Assembly: GCF_022496765.1 (NCBI RefSeq)
Contig: NZ_VANV01000019.1
Coordinates: 1-64,000 of the forward strand
Reading direction: 5' to 3'
Length of the DNA stretch: 64,000 nucleotides
DNA from: Acidaminobacter sp. JC074
GTDB lineage: Bacteria > Bacillota > Clostridia > Peptostreptococcales > Acidaminobacteraceae
Under the pieces are notes generated by a model. The model made no database searches, had not been told where the DNA came from, and saw nothing but the letters and a program-made list of their open reading frames with translations. Shown piece after piece: positions 1 to 9,966 of the stretch; within the stretch, counting starts at the first letter, position 1, and the number at the start of each line of letters is the position of its first letter. The translations under genes were made by a program, and so were the position numbers.

Positions 1-172
1 AAGAAATGACATAATACATATAATGACATAAGATCGGCTTTAACAAGGCGTTTGGGGCATTCTTACTGAGATACGATCCCATTCTGTAGGCGAGATTCCT
101 ACACGATACAAAGGAGAGCCGTGGCCTTTGGGGTCTTAGGACTTTAACTAAGAATGTAATTCCTATGTTTTT
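1..172. other. Unassigned sequence beside the truncated aldehyde dehydrogenase
   Basis: No gene is recognised here. The reverse-strand reading should continue the aldehyde dehydrogenase whose N-terminus lies at 173-514, but none of the three frames gives the expected cofactor-binding region. The stretch looks less AT-rich than the neighbouring gene ends. It may be the end of an inserted or rearranged segment that continues beyond the window edge; I could not identify the element. Confidence 0.3.
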
Positions 173-514
173 CTACATTTTTGGTAACGGTTCATTTACG
201 ATATATTCTCTTTGACCTGTAAGAGCCATGCTTAAAGAGGTTGTTCTTTCTTTTCTCATCCACGACTTCAAGCCTTTTTTCACATGACTGATATGAGATA
301 AAATTGGATAAAACTCCGCTGTAAATATAAAATCTGTCCCCCTATAGCCGAAATCTTCTTGAAGTACTTTTGTAATTTCTTTGTAGTGACTCCTAAACAT
401 TTTATCCATTCTATTTAAGATGTCCATTCTCTTTTCATAAGTCATGGTATTCGCTGGACTGTAATTTTCCTTTTGTAACTTAAAAACATGTTCTAATCTT
501 TCTAACTTATTCAT
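173..514 (-). pseudogene. Truncated aldehyde dehydrogenase (N-terminal fragment)
   Basis: The 113-residue product resembles the first quarter of the coniferyl-aldehyde/fatty-aldehyde branch of the NAD(P)-dependent aldehyde dehydrogenases, which are normally about 450-480 residues. The heptad-like start, the segment KEITKVLQEDFGYRG and the WMRKERTTSL region match the N-terminal oligomerisation and cofactor-domain start. Similarity stops just after NEPL, where intact enzymes read EPLG and go on into the cofactor-binding fold; here a stop follows three codons later. The catalytic cysteine and glutamate are missing, so the fragment cannot be an active enzyme. Whether the cause is an insertion, deletion or rearrangement cannot be seen because the window ends 172 bases on. 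Confidence 0.7.
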
Positions 515-591
515 ATTAACTCCTTTTTACTTTTTTTATATTAATTTACAATTCAATGTCGCAAGAGTCTAATGTTTAACTTCTTGCATGA

Positions 592-1494
592 CTATTGAGA
601 CAATCTGTATTCTTTTGGTGAAAGACCAACTTTCTTTTTAAAGAATTTAGAGAAATGACCTGGGTAGTTGTAGCCCAAACCATAAGCAATATCTGCAACA
701 GTCTGGTCTGTTCCTAAGAGTAGGTTCTTTGCCATATCAATAATGGCATCATGAATATGGTCACCTGGTCTCCTACCCGTTTCCTTTAAAATCATATCTG
801 AAAAATAATTGGTCGAGTAACCCATCTTTTCTGCAAACTCTGCAACCGTCGGTATCCCGAAATCCTCTATCACAGAAAGACGATCTCTTAATAGTTTGTC
901 AAACAAGGTGTAACCTTCTTTGATAACTGGACTTCTAGTAATAAATTGACGACCATAAAATCTTTCACAATAGTTAAGTAGAGTTTCTAGATTAGAGAGT
1001 ATAAGCTTGTTGGAATAAACATCTAGATTTTGACTAAATTCAGTTTCAATGACATCCTTTATAGATGTAATCATAAGTTTTTCTTTTTCTGATAAATGAA
1101 GCGCTTCATTGTTGCTATAATCAAAATAAGTATAGCCGCCCATCTTATCCAGTAAATCACTGCCTCTTAACAAATCTCTATGAAAACATAAAATCCAACC
1201 GGTTGGCTTTTTACCATTTCCATCTGATTCAATTTCAGAGACTTGACCTGGTTTTGTGAAAACAAGACTGCCTTCTGTAAAATCATAGGTCTGTCTACCA
1301 TACTTAATCTCGCATTCTCCACCATTTTTTAAGGCTATTGTATAACAATCTGTTCGATACTTTATCTGATCAGCCTTGTCGAATATGGCTATTCTTTCTA
1401 CATCTATAACTGTTATTAATGGATGATCTGCTTTTTTATCTCCAAGCAACTTATGGATATCTGTTATTGTTTTTATATGAAGCATCTTTTCCAT
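592..1494 (-). CDS. AraC-family transcriptional regulator with cupin-like sensor domain
   Basis: A 300-residue regulator. The N-terminal half looks like the cupin/AraC-binding domain (about residues 20-170, with the stretch GRQTYDFTEGSLVFTKPGQ). The C-terminal 100 residues are a double helix-turn-helix, ending in the family signature around GYNYPGHFSKFFKKKVGLSPKEYR-type sequence. I place the start at the ATG at 1494 because AGGAGGTC lies directly before it; the reading frame is open 7 codons further. It is followed upstream by a flavodoxin gene on the same strand and a divergent dehydrogenase, which are plausible targets. The ligand is unknown; redox or aldehyde stress would fit the neighbours but is only inference. 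Confidence 0.85.
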   Translation of the reverse strand: MEKMLHIKTITDIHKLLGDKKADHPLITVIDVERIAIFDKADQIKYRTDCYTIALKNGGECEIKYGRQTYDFTEGSLVFTKPGQVSEIESDGNGKKPTGWILCFHRDLLRGSDLLDKMGGYTYFDYSNNEALHLSEKEKLMITSIKDVIETEFSQNLDVYSNKLILSNLETLLNYCERFYGRQFITRSPVIKEGYTLFDKLLRDRLSVIEDFGIPTVAEFAEKMGYSTNYFSDMILKETGRRPGDHIHDAIIDMAKNLLLGTDQTVADIAYGLGYNYPGHFSKFFKKKVGLSPKEYRLSQ

Positions 1495-1572
1495 GTGACC
1501 TCCTTGTAATTTCATTATAGACTGCTGGGGCAGGATTTATAATGAACATATCTCTTGTAAAATGATACATTT

Positions 1573-2028
1573 TTACTTTACACCTAATCTTTTTAAATCT
1601 TTCATGACCACCTTATCCTCTACACTGATCTGATAGTCAAGCATGCCAAGATAAATTCCGTCCTTGATCAATGCTTTAAATCGGTCTGAAGAATTGCCGC
1701 AGTCACCACCATGCGTCATAAACAAAAGTACTTCTTTACCTCTAAAATCATGATTTTCCACAAAGTGCTTGACTTGTGGTGTAACTCTATATCCCCAACA
1801 AGGTGAGCCTATAAATATCCTTTCGTATGCATCAATGTTAATCTTTTGATCTTTTCTAAGGATACCTGACCACTGTAAGAGAATGCTAGGCGTCTTTATA
1901 AGTAGTGAACCCGATTTTTCCTTATCATTTATTTTGACTAAATCAGCTTCTAAAAGACGTGACAGCCCTAAAGCTATTTTCTCAGTATTTCCAGATACCG
2001 AATGATAGACTATTAATGTTTTGCCCAT
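1573..2028 (-). CDS. Flavodoxin-like protein
   Basis: A 151-residue soluble FMN protein of the flavodoxin fold. The N-terminal TLIVYHSVSGNTEKIA is the phosphate-binding loop (T/S-x-T/S-G-x-T class), and the later FIGSPCWGYRVTPQVKHF and LLFMTHGGDCG segments correspond to the flavin-ring loops. It likely carries electrons or acts as an NAD(P)H-dependent flavin reductase subfamily member. The gene sits between an AraC regulator (same strand, 78 bases away) and a divergent short-chain dehydrogenase. The length is normal for a short-chain flavodoxin. The partner enzyme is not evident from the sequence. Confidence 0.8.
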   Translation of the reverse strand: MGKTLIVYHSVSGNTEKIALGLSRLLEADLVKINDKEKSGSLLIKTPSILLQWSGILRKDQKINIDAYERIFIGSPCWGYRVTPQVKHFVENHDFRGKEVLLFMTHGGDCGNSSDRFKALIKDGIYLGMLDYQISVEDKVVMKDLKRLGVK

Positions 2029-2097
2029 TATTGATTCTCCTTAATCTAATTATCTTAATTTAATTGTAGACTATATTAAACAATTTAAAATGCATAT

Positions 2098-2157
2098 ATC
2101 ACCTGTCTTATGGCAAATATCACTCATATCTGAAATATCTATCATTTTACAGGTGAT
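2098..2157. promoter_or_regulatory. Inverted repeat in the flavodoxin/SDR divergent intergenic region
   Basis: ATCACCTGT at 2098-2106 is matched by its exact reverse complement ACAGGTGAT at 2149-2157, 42 bases apart, between two divergently transcribed genes. Such spaced half-sites could serve the AraC regulator encoded two genes away. This is inferred from position only. Confidence 0.35.
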
Positions 2158-2214
2158 TTCTTCATTATTTCTAATAAAACTTTGTGATAATTTGAAATCA
2201 AAGGAGATGATTAT

Positions 2215-3042
2215 ATGAAAAAACTCATAGTAATTACAGGTGCATCATCGGGTTTGGGTAAAGCTGCTGCCTTGAGGCTTATTAAGGAAGGTCATATTGT
2301 TTATGGTCTAGCAAGACGACTAAATAAAATGAAAGATCTTGTTCAGGCTGGTGGCCATGCTATCCAGTTGGATGTAAGAGAATTCGAAAAGATACCAGCT
2401 ATTATGGATGATATTATTAAGACTGAGGGACATATTGATGTCTTATGGAATAATGCTGGACTAGACGTGATGGGGGCTATAGAAACAGTCAGTCTTTCTG
2501 ATGCTAAAACTCAAATGGATGTCAACTTATTTGGCCTTTCAGAAGTTTCAAAAGCTATTATCCCTCATATGAGAAAAAAAGGTCAAGGCCTTATCATCAA
2601 TACCTCATCAGTCGGTGGTAAAATTCACTCACCTCTTAATGCTTGGTATCATGCTAGCAAATATGCTGTAGAAGGTTTCAGTGACTGTATGCGAATGGAG
2701 TTAAAAGAGTTTGGTATAAAGGTTGTTATCTTAGAACCAGGTATGGTAAGAAGTGAACTTGGAAGTGTCATGGTTGGACCATTGGAAAAAAGGTCTAAAG
2801 GGAGCCCTTACGAATCTTTAGTCAACAAACTTATTATAAACTACCACAAACAATATGCTCCAAGTAACAAACGCATCTCTCAGCCATACATAGTCGGAGA
2901 TTTGCTTGTTAAGATTATAAAGTCCAATAATCCAAGAACCAGATACACTGTTGGCTATATGGCAAGAGCAAGTCTCTTTATGAAAAGAGTTTTAAGTGAT
3001 AAAGTATACGATCAGGTAATACTTAAAATGTCATCTAGTTAA
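2215..3042 (+). CDS. Short-chain dehydrogenase/reductase (SDR)
   Basis: A 275-residue classical SDR. It has the Rossmann motif TGASSGLG (residues 8-15), the NNAG motif (LWNNAGLD), the catalytic serine in INTSSVGG and the YHASK (YxxxK) active-site pair. The C-terminal extension of about 40 residues after the core, with NPRTRYTVGYMARAS, resembles the oxidoreductase subgroup close to 17-beta-hydroxysteroid/retinol dehydrogenase-like bacterial proteins. Preceded by AAAGGAGATGATT and ATG. It is the first plus-strand gene and is divergent from the flavodoxin; the substrate is unknown. Confidence 0.85.
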   Translation: MKKLIVITGASSGLGKAAALRLIKEGHIVYGLARRLNKMKDLVQAGGHAIQLDVREFEKIPAIMDDIIKTEGHIDVLWNNAGLDVMGAIETVSLSDAKTQMDVNLFGLSEVSKAIIPHMRKKGQGLIINTSSVGGKIHSPLNAWYHASKYAVEGFSDCMRMELKEFGIKVVILEPGMVRSELGSVMVGPLEKRSKGSPYESLVNKLIINYHKQYAPSNKRISQPYIVGDLLVKIIKSNNPRTRYTVGYMARASLFMKRVLSDKVYDQVILKMSSS

Positions 3043-3197
3043 ACACCTAGATAGATATATGTTTATAAAAATCATAAGTGAAATAAAAATAGATAAAATT
3101 TTAACAATTATATTCAACTTTCAAATCATCTATCTTCAATCAATTGTTTCCCCTTTCAAATAGAATACCTTTGAAGATAAAATGAAAGGAGTTATTA

Positions 3198-5107
3198 ATG
3201 AACAGATTATTTGAAAGAACATCCATTGGTGGTATGAAGTTAAAAAACAGGATTTTTGCCTCATCAATTGGAACAAACGGTAACAGTATGGGGGGTATAC
3301 ACCTGCCGATATTGATTACTTCACTGAAAGAGCCAAAGGTGGCACAGGTTTAATCATAACTGGAGCCAACGTTGTAACTAGTCAGTTTGAAAACAGGATT
3401 GGATCAGAACTATCAGACCGATTTCATGTTAAGCCATTGAATGAGCTGGTTAATAGTGTACACCACTATGGTGCAAAGCTTTGTGTACAAATTTATCCTG
3501 GTAATGGTAGGTTATCATATGATGCTTCTATGCCACCAAGAAGTGCATCGGCAACGACTTCAGTACTTGGTAGTGATATAAAATGTATCCCATATACAAA
3601 GGAAGAAATCAGGTTTTTAGTAGAAAAAATGGCTACTGCAGCTTCCCTTGCAGCTGCTGCTAATGCGGATGCTATAGAGTTATCTGCTTACGGCGGTTAC
3701 CTGATGGACCAGTTCCATTCAAGTCAATGGAATCAAAGAACAGATGAGTATGGTGGCAGTCTGGAAAACCGATTACGTTTTACTACAGAGTGTGTTCAAG
3801 CCATTAAGAAAGTAATACCACCTCATATGCCAGTAATCGTGAAATATACGGCTGAAGACAAAATAAACGGATTGAGAACCATTGACGAAGGCATTGAGAT
3901 GGCAAAAATATTTGAAAAAGCTGGTGTAGATGCCCTTCAAGTATGTGTTGGTATTAAAGACAATTTATACGAATCTATACCTACGGTTTACTCTAAAGGT
4001 GGTAATAAGCTAGAAGCTCAAAAAGCAGTTAGAGCTGCAGTTAGTATTCCAGTACTTGGTGATGGAAAACTCGATGATCCGATGGATGCATTATCAGCTC
4101 TTGAAAATGAATGCTTAGATTACATAGGTCTTGGTCATCAACTTATTGCAGACGCATCATGGACCAATAAGGTAAAAGAAAATAAACTCAAAGACATCGT
4201 TCCATGCATTGGCTGTAATGAATGTTTACTATCAGAGATTAAAGGATGTGGCTTAACGTGTGCAGTTAATCCTTTATGTATGAAAGAAGTTAAATATAGA
4301 CTTCCTGATGAAAAATTAGATAAAAAAGTATTGATAATAGGTGGTGGTCCTGCAGGCTTGCAAGCCGCTTTAACAGCCCATCAAAGGGGTTTTGAAGTAG
4401 AAGTTTGGGAAAAATCAAACACACTAGGAGGCACCCTTTGGGCAGCAGGTGGTCCATGTGAAAAGACTTCAGTAATCAACCTGGTAAAATACTTAATTCA
4501 TCAATGTGAGAAATATGACATTGATATTAAACTTAATCATGAGGCAAATAAGACTAACCTTGAAGATAAAACTTTTGATAAAGTTATTTTAGCTACAGGT
4601 GCTTCTATTTTTCAGCCACCTATTAAGGGAATAGAAAAAACAAGTTCTGTTATTGATTACTTAACAAATACGCACCTAGAAGGAAAAGAAATCGTTGTAA
4701 TAGGTGGTGGACTTGCAGGTACTGAAGCGGCAGTTGAGCTTGGCAATCAAGGGAAAAATGTAACAATCATAGAAATGTTAGAAGACATTCTCTTTCTTGC
4801 AGATCATACAGCAAACAATGATATCCAACTTAGAGAAATGGTCGAAAAAGCTAAAGTTAAAGTAGAGGCCTCTTCTATGGTAACTGAAATTGGCGAGAAA
4901 TTTGTAACTTATAATAAGGAAGGTTGTTCGAATACCATCAAATGCGACGTTGTCATCAACGCAACTGGATTCAGAGCAAACAACCAACTTGAAGATTATC
5001 TTTATGATAATTTCAAGGATGTATCAGTTATTGGCGATGCAATAAAACCTCGTAAAATACTCGATGCTGTTCATGAAGGTTATCATGCAATAAGAATCAT
5101 AAAATAA
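3198..5107 (+). pseudogene. 2,4-dienoyl-CoA reductase/BaiCD-like NADH:flavin oxidoreductase, frameshifted
   Basis: The full gene would encode about 636 residues: an Old-Yellow-Enzyme TIM barrel (FMN), a [4Fe-4S] cysteine cluster (PCIGCNECL...GCGLTCAVNP), then FAD and NAD(P) Rossmann domains (IIGGGPAGLQAA and VIGGGLAGTEAA). This order is that of FadH and the bile-acid reductases BaiCD/BaiH. Translation from the ATG at 3198 (RBS AAAGGAG) runs MNRLFERTSIGGMKLKNR and then leaves frame in a run of six G at 3290-3295. A seventh G would restore ...MGGYTPADIDYFTERAKGG. Everything from 3299 to the stop is intact. Either the gene is a recent pseudogene, the run is a slippery or variable site, or it is a sequencing error. 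Confidence 0.85.
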
Positions 5108-5122
5108 AAGTCCATATTTCTT

Positions 5123-5164
5123 AAAAGTAATGAGATCTTCATTTAGGAATTTCTCATTACTTTT
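5123..5164. terminator. Bidirectional terminator between convergent genes
   Basis: A 13-bp stem AAAAGTAATGAGA (5123-5135) pairs with 5152-5164 and is followed by T residues on the plus strand; the minus strand also has a T-rich exit. It separates the plus-strand reductase from the minus-strand hypothetical gene. Confidence 0.8.
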
Positions 5165-5170
5165 TAACCT

Positions 5171-5779
5171 TTAATATATAAACTCATGTCTTACATGATT
5201 CTTCTGTCGAATACATTCCTCTCTAAACTCTGGGTAATACTCTGCAATCTTGTCAAGTACAGCATGTTTGTATTTGGTATAGCCCTCGCTTTTACCAACT
5301 TTGCCTTTCATCGTATATAGATTATACTCATATTCTGTTAGATTATGCCTTATAAAGTTCACAGCCCATCTTTCTTTAGTTTCGTCATCCGCAGATTCTG
5401 CATAACTTTCAAAATATCCTTTTTCATAATACCATGATTGTTGAGCTGATACAGCCCTAGCAATAACATTATCTACCTTCCTGACTCTTATGTACTTTAT
5501 TTTCAGATCGATTTCAGCCTGAAATTTTCGCCTCTTAGTTTCTACAGCTTTTTTTGCTCGCGCCTTTCTTTCAGCTGCCCCTACTATGTGCATCTTAAAA
5601 GCTTCAGTCTGCATAGCCTCTTCTACATCTGTTACATTAAAGAGCTTTAATGGTGCTGCTGAACGATATACTGGATTTGTCTTCAGTAAAGGATCTGGTA
5701 AGAGACTGGAAATAAGTTTCTTAGAAAATCCCAAGTTTAAAACTTCAGTTTGTGTATACATTGTTTTTTCTTTTTCCAT
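5171..5779 (-). CDS. Hypothetical protein with possible N-terminal helix-turn-helix
   Basis: A 202-residue protein I do not recognise. The start at 5779 follows CAGGAGG by six bases. The first 55 residues (YTQTEVLNLGFSKKLISSLL, then LFNVTDVEEAM) have the rhythm of a winged-helix or MerR-like DNA-binding fold. Residues 60-100 are strongly basic and helical (AAERKARAKKAVETKRRKF), and the C-terminal half is rich in aromatic and charged residues with no membrane segment or signal peptide. It stands alone between terminators, so the context says nothing of its job. A nucleic-acid-binding role is a guess from charge. Confidence 0.6.
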   Translation of the reverse strand: MEKEKTMYTQTEVLNLGFSKKLISSLLPDPLLKTNPVYRSAAPLKLFNVTDVEEAMQTEAFKMHIVGAAERKARAKKAVETKRRKFQAEIDLKIKYIRVRKVDNVIARAVSAQQSWYYEKGYFESYAESADDETKERWAVNFIRHNLTEYEYNLYTMKGKVGKSEGYTKYKHAVLDKIAEYYPEFREECIRQKNHVRHEFIY

Positions 5780-5930
5780 TGTATCCTCCTGATATAAATA
5801 GCCTTGTGTACATTTTACCATATTTTACCATTTGCATCAAAACATTTTATGTTTATAACAAGAACCGACGGCAAAGCAAGCCATAACCTGATTCGAAGTA
5901 CTCCTTGATTTAAAGGTAGTTGGGCCGAAA

Positions 5931-5960
5931 AAAACACCTACCGAATCCAGTAGGTGTTTT
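5931..5960 (-). terminator. Terminator of the xyl operon
   Basis: A perfect 11-bp stem (AAAACACCTAC at 5931-5941 with 5950-5960) has an 8-base loop and a T run on the minus strand just after xylB. Confidence 0.9.
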
Positions 5961-5972
5961 ATCTGTTACAGT

Positions 5973-7421
5973 TTAAAACAAGTCTTTTAAATGATGATAC
6001 AGTGCTTGGTACTTTTTATGTTTTAACTTATATTTTTCATAGTTATCCATATTAGGTTCATATGACACTGTCGTTTTTATTAGCTTGCTTGATGCAGTCT
6101 CTACCGAATCAAAATCTCCAGCGCCTACAGCTGCAAGTATTGCAGCTCCTAAAGCCCCACCTTGATTGGTGTTGATGTCATAAACGGTTTGGCCAAAGAC
6201 ATCTGCGATGACTTGTTTCCATACAGAGCTTTTTGCACCACCGCCTAGCAATCTAATTTCTTTAACTGGAAGGCCCATGTCTTTAATCAAATCTAAAGAA
6301 TCTTTGAGACCAAAGGCAACACCTTCAAGGACAGCCTTGGTCATATCTTTACGTTCATGAGTCATGTTTAAGCCAAAGAAGTTGCCCTTGGCATTTGGAT
6401 CTGCATAAGGTGTTCTTTCTCCCAACAAGTAAGGTAAGAAGATAACGTCGCTAATGGTATCATCTATTTCAGATAATATTTTATCGAAGTCATCAGTCTT
6501 ACTAGCGGATTCATTCCACCACTTTAAACACGAAGCAGCTGATATCATAACCCCCATGGTATGGTACTTGCCACTTGCATGACAAAAGGCATGTAGTCTA
6601 TTTTCATCATCTACTTTGTAATCATCATGAGCTGCGAATACAACACCTGAAGTACCAAGTGTGACTGATACAACACCTGATTGTACAACACCTGAGCCAA
6701 TAGCTCCTGCCGCCTGGTCGCCAGCACCACCAACCACCAATACATCTTGTTCTAATCCTAAGATACGTTTAACTTCTTCTGTTAACTTGCCTGTTACATG
6801 GTATGACTCATAAAGTTTAGGTAATTGACGTTCATTGATACCAATATAATCAAGCATAGGCTTTGAGTAGGCTTTATTCTCAACATCTAAAAGAAGCATA
6901 CCAGATGCATCTGAATAATCTGTTGCATACTCACCAGTTAATCTGAATCGAACATAATCTTTAGGAAGAAGCATCATGTGAATCTTATCAAACACATGAG
7001 GCTGATGCTTTTTTAACCATAAGATTTTTGGTGCTGTAAAGCCGGTTAGGGCCTTGTTACCAACCAAATCACTTAATTCTTCACCAAAATAACCAGTGAT
7101 ATCATCACACTCATCTTGAGTTCTCTGGTCGCACCATAAAATAGCTGGATACAAACTATTATTATCCTTATCAAGTGTTACTAAACCATGCATTTGACCA
7201 GAAAATCCAATAGACTTGATTTGCATGCGATCTACTTTTGATGTTATTTCCTTTAAACCATTTAATGTAGCCGCCCACCAATCCTCAGGATTTTGTTCAG
7301 CACAAAGTGGTTTTGGATATGAAACATCGTAATCTCTATTTGTTTCATAAACTATATTTCCTTCTAAATCCATCACCATCAACTTTACAGATGACGTACC
7401 TAGATCTATACCAATATACAT
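5973..7421 (-). CDS. xylB: Xylulokinase
   Basis: A 482-residue FGGY-family kinase that phosphorylates D-xylulose to xylulose 5-phosphate in the cytoplasm. The N-terminal MYIGIDLGTSSVKLMVMD is the first ATP-binding (phosphate 1) motif. The segment GFSGQMHGLV is the xylulokinase-typical substrate region, with the catalytic aspartate in AGAGDQAAGAIG-type sequence (VVGGAGDQAAGAIG). The second signature RLLGGGAKSSVWKQVIADVFG is close to the C-terminus. Length is normal. AAGGAG precedes the ATG. It is the third gene of xylA-xylR-xylB and starts 8 bases after xylR, so co-transcription is very likely. Confidence 0.95.
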   Translation of the reverse strand: MYIGIDLGTSSVKLMVMDLEGNIVYETNRDYDVSYPKPLCAEQNPEDWWAATLNGLKEITSKVDRMQIKSIGFSGQMHGLVTLDKDNNSLYPAILWCDQRTQDECDDITGYFGEELSDLVGNKALTGFTAPKILWLKKHQPHVFDKIHMMLLPKDYVRFRLTGEYATDYSDASGMLLLDVENKAYSKPMLDYIGINERQLPKLYESYHVTGKLTEEVKRILGLEQDVLVVGGAGDQAAGAIGSGVVQSGVVSVTLGTSGVVFAAHDDYKVDDENRLHAFCHASGKYHTMGVMISAASCLKWWNESASKTDDFDKILSEIDDTISDVIFLPYLLGERTPYADPNAKGNFFGLNMTHERKDMTKAVLEGVAFGLKDSLDLIKDMGLPVKEIRLLGGGAKSSVWKQVIADVFGQTVYDINTNQGGALGAAILAAVGAGDFDSVETASSKLIKTTVSYEPNMDNYEKYKLKHKKYQALYHHLKDLF

Positions 7422-7429
7422 AAGACTCC

Positions 7430-8593
7430 TTATAGTCCGAATAATTCAATCATAGGTAACAAGCATGCACCTATCACAGAAGAAAATGGTGTCATTTCTG
7501 ACATGACCACAATATCGGAATCAAAGTTCAAAATCGAGCTGTTCAATTGTATTTTTTCCTTTATATCAATTGAACGCTTTCTAAGTTCAAAAGCAATTTC
7601 ACCCCCGATAATCACTTGTTCAGGGTCTAGTGCTAACATAATATTCTCAATGCCTAAAGACAAATAATGATAGTAGGTTTTTAAAGCTTCTTTAGCAGGC
7701 TTTGAATCGTACTGCTTAAAAAAGTCTTCAATATCTAGCGCTCTACCACCCTCTTCTTCAAAGAACCTGAGTAGAGCTCTTTCAGATGCAAATAGCTCCC
7801 AGCAACCTGTTCTACCACAAGAACACTTGATAGGTTGATCTGATATTCTCATATGTCCAAATTCTCCAGCTCGCTTGTAACTAGACTTAAATACTTTTCC
7901 AGATACAACAATGCCACAACCTACACCATCGGTCAGTGAGAGATAGACTATGTTCTCATGCTCTATAGCTTTTCCAAGATGTATTTCTGCAAAGGCTGCA
8001 ATGTTTGCCTCATTTTCTATTAATAATGGCATATTTAACTTTTGTCTAAAAGCTTTAAAATCATATGTTTTCGCACTTAAGTTTGGTGCATTTATGAGTG
8101 TCAGATGCTCTTCATCTACGATACCTGGAAGAGAAAGTCCTAATCCAAGACAATGGTCTAAGTTTAAGTTCAGTTCTTTTATCAAGCTTGTAATTGTTTC
8201 ATAAGCACGGTCTAGGATTTCATCTAGACTTAGATCTTCGTAGGGCATAACGCGTTTGATTAATATTTCTGACATAAGATTCATAAATACAATGGATATC
8301 TTTTGGGGTGAAATGTCTAACCCAATAGAAAATCTTGATGATTTTGAGAGCTCTAATACCAGAGGTTTTCTTCCACCAGTCGATTTAGCAATCCCTCTTT
8401 TCTGGATAAGTCCAGCTTCTAACAATTCATTTACAAATGTTGTTACTGTTGTAATGCTTAAACCAAGCATCTTAACCAGGTCTTGCTTTTGGAGGAACTC
8501 ATGATTTCTAAAAGCATTTAAAATCATGGCTCTGTTTCTCTCTTTAATTTGACTCTGTTCCAATTTTTGTTCTGTATTTACAATATGTTTCAT
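7430..8593 (-). CDS. xylR: ROK-family xylose repressor (XylR-like)
   Basis: A 387-residue ROK repressor. The N-terminal winged helix (about residues 25-75: QDLVKMLGLSITTVTTFVNELLEAGLI) binds DNA, and the GGRKPL turn follows. The sugar-kinase-like domain holds the ROK signature with zinc ligands in CSCGRTGCWELFAS. In Firmicutes such proteins repress xyl genes until xylose binds. It is placed unusually between xylA and xylB in one transcription unit, so it would be made together with the enzymes and control its own operon. The likely operators are the repeats at 9967-9987 and 10021-10034. Confidence 0.88.
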   Translation of the reverse strand: MKHIVNTEQKLEQSQIKERNRAMILNAFRNHEFLQKQDLVKMLGLSITTVTTFVNELLEAGLIQKRGIAKSTGGRKPLVLELSKSSRFSIGLDISPQKISIVFMNLMSEILIKRVMPYEDLSLDEILDRAYETITSLIKELNLNLDHCLGLGLSLPGIVDEEHLTLINAPNLSAKTYDFKAFRQKLNMPLLIENEANIAAFAEIHLGKAIEHENIVYLSLTDGVGCGIVVSGKVFKSSYKRAGEFGHMRISDQPIKCSCGRTGCWELFASERALLRFFEEEGGRALDIEDFFKQYDSKPAKEALKTYYHYLSLGIENIMLALDPEQVIIGGEIAFELRKRSIDIKEKIQLNSSILNFDSDIVVMSEMTPFSSVIGACLLPMIELFGL

Positions 8594-8629
8594 GTTTTCA
8601 CCTCACTTCTATTATAAAGAAAAGAGGTA

Positions 8630-9943
8630 TTATTTACTATAGATGTATGAATTAAAGATATTCTCTAAAAGTTCTTGTCTGCCTGAAGTATTTTTTACTT
8701 CTTCTAATGACATAGCATATGCTTCAAGTTCTTCAAATCCAACTTGACCTTCAACAATTTGCTTACCGATACCTGAATTGTACGATGCATATCTATCTTC
8801 AACAAATTTATCAAATTCGCCTTCTTCGATGATTTTATCAGCAATCAAAAGGCCTTTTGCAAATGTGTCCATACCCGCGATGTATGCATAGAAAAGGTCA
8901 ACTGGTTCAAAAGAACCCCTTCTAACCTTGGCATCAAAGTTTAAACCACCTGGCTCTAAACCACCGTTTTTCAAGACTTCTATCATTGCCAAACTTGCAT
9001 CATAGATATTTGTAGGGAACTGGTCTGTATCCCAGCCGAGTAGTAAGTCACCCTGGTTGGCATCAATAGAACCTAAAACGCCATTGATTCTACACATATT
9101 TAACTCATGGTCAAAAGTATGCATAGCCAGTGTTGCATGGTTGGCTTCTATATTCATTTTAAAGTGGTCTTTTAAGTTGTACTTTTGTAAGAAGGAAAGT
9201 ACAGTAGCAGTATCAAAATCATATTGATGTTTTGTCGGCTCTTTTGGCTTTGGTTCAATTAACAACTGACCTTCAAATCCAATCTTAGCTTTATAGTCTA
9301 CCGCCATCTGTAAAAATCTTGCCATGTTATCTAACTCTAAAGCAGTATCGGTATTTAAAAGTGTTTCATAACCTTCTCTACCACCCCAGAATACATAATT
9401 CACACCACCTAAACGATGTGTAATCTCCATAGCTTTTTTTACTTGGCTGGCTGCTACTGCAAACACATCAGCATTTGGAGATGTCGAAGCACCATGCACA
9501 AATCTTTGTTTAGTAAAGGCATTTGTTGTACCCCATAAACATTTAATACCTGTTTTAGCCATTAAAGTTTCGATATAAGCAACGATCTCGTCTAAGTTTT
9601 CATTTTTTTCTTTTAAGTTCTTGCCTTCTGGTGCAATATCAAGATCATGGAAACAGAAATACTCAATACCTAACTTTTCCATAAACTCAAAGCCAATATC
9701 TGCTCTTAGCTTTGCCTTTTCCATGCCTTCTAGTTCATTCCAAGGTCTATCCATGGTAGCATCACCAAATGGATCTGATCCATCACCTGTTAGCGTATGC
9801 CAGTAAGACATTGCAAATCTTAAATGATCTTTCATTTTTTTACCTGCAACAATCTTTTCGGGGTCATAATACTTAAATGCTAAAGGATTCTTTGAATCAG
9901 GACCTTCGTATACTACTTTCTCGATATTCTTAAAAAATGCCAT
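8630..9943 (-). CDS. xylA: Xylose isomerase
   Basis: A 437-residue class II xylose isomerase converting D-xylose to D-xylulose with two divalent metals. The catalytic His99/Asp102 pair lies in [13 protein letters not shown]. Further family motifs are [16 protein letters not shown] (about 185-200), the metal ligand region [17 protein letters not shown], and [27 protein letters not shown] precedes the ATG. It is the first gene of the xyl operon, directly downstream of a good promoter flanked by operator-like repeats. Confidence 0.97.
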   Translation of the reverse strand: MAFFKNIEKVVYEGPDSKNPLAFKYYDPEKIVAGKKMKDHLRFAMSYWHTLTGDGSDPFGDATMDRPWNELEGMEKAKLRADIGFEFMEKLGIEYFCFHDLDIAPEGKNLKEKNENLDEIVAYIETLMAKTGIKCLWGTTNAFTKQRFVHGASTSPNADVFAVAASQVKKAMEITHRLGGVNYVFWGGREGYETLLNTDTALELDNMARFLQMAVDYKAKIGFEGQLLIEPKPKEPTKHQYDFDTATVLSFLQKYNLKDHFKMNIEANHATLAMHTFDHELNMCRINGVLGSIDANQGDLLLGWDTDQFPTNIYDASLAMIEVLKNGGLEPGGLNFDAKVRRGSFEPVDLFYAYIAGMDTFAKGLLIADKIIEEGEFDKFVEDRYASYNSGIGKQIVEGQVGFEELEAYAMSLEEVKNTSGRQELLENIFNSYIYSK

Positions 9944-9966
9944 ACTTCCTCCTACTTTTTAAAGTC

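Noticed and set aside
1-172. Named insertion sequence or group II intron end
   Set aside because: No terminal inverted repeat, transposase frame or intron domain V could be recognised in the short stretch visible.
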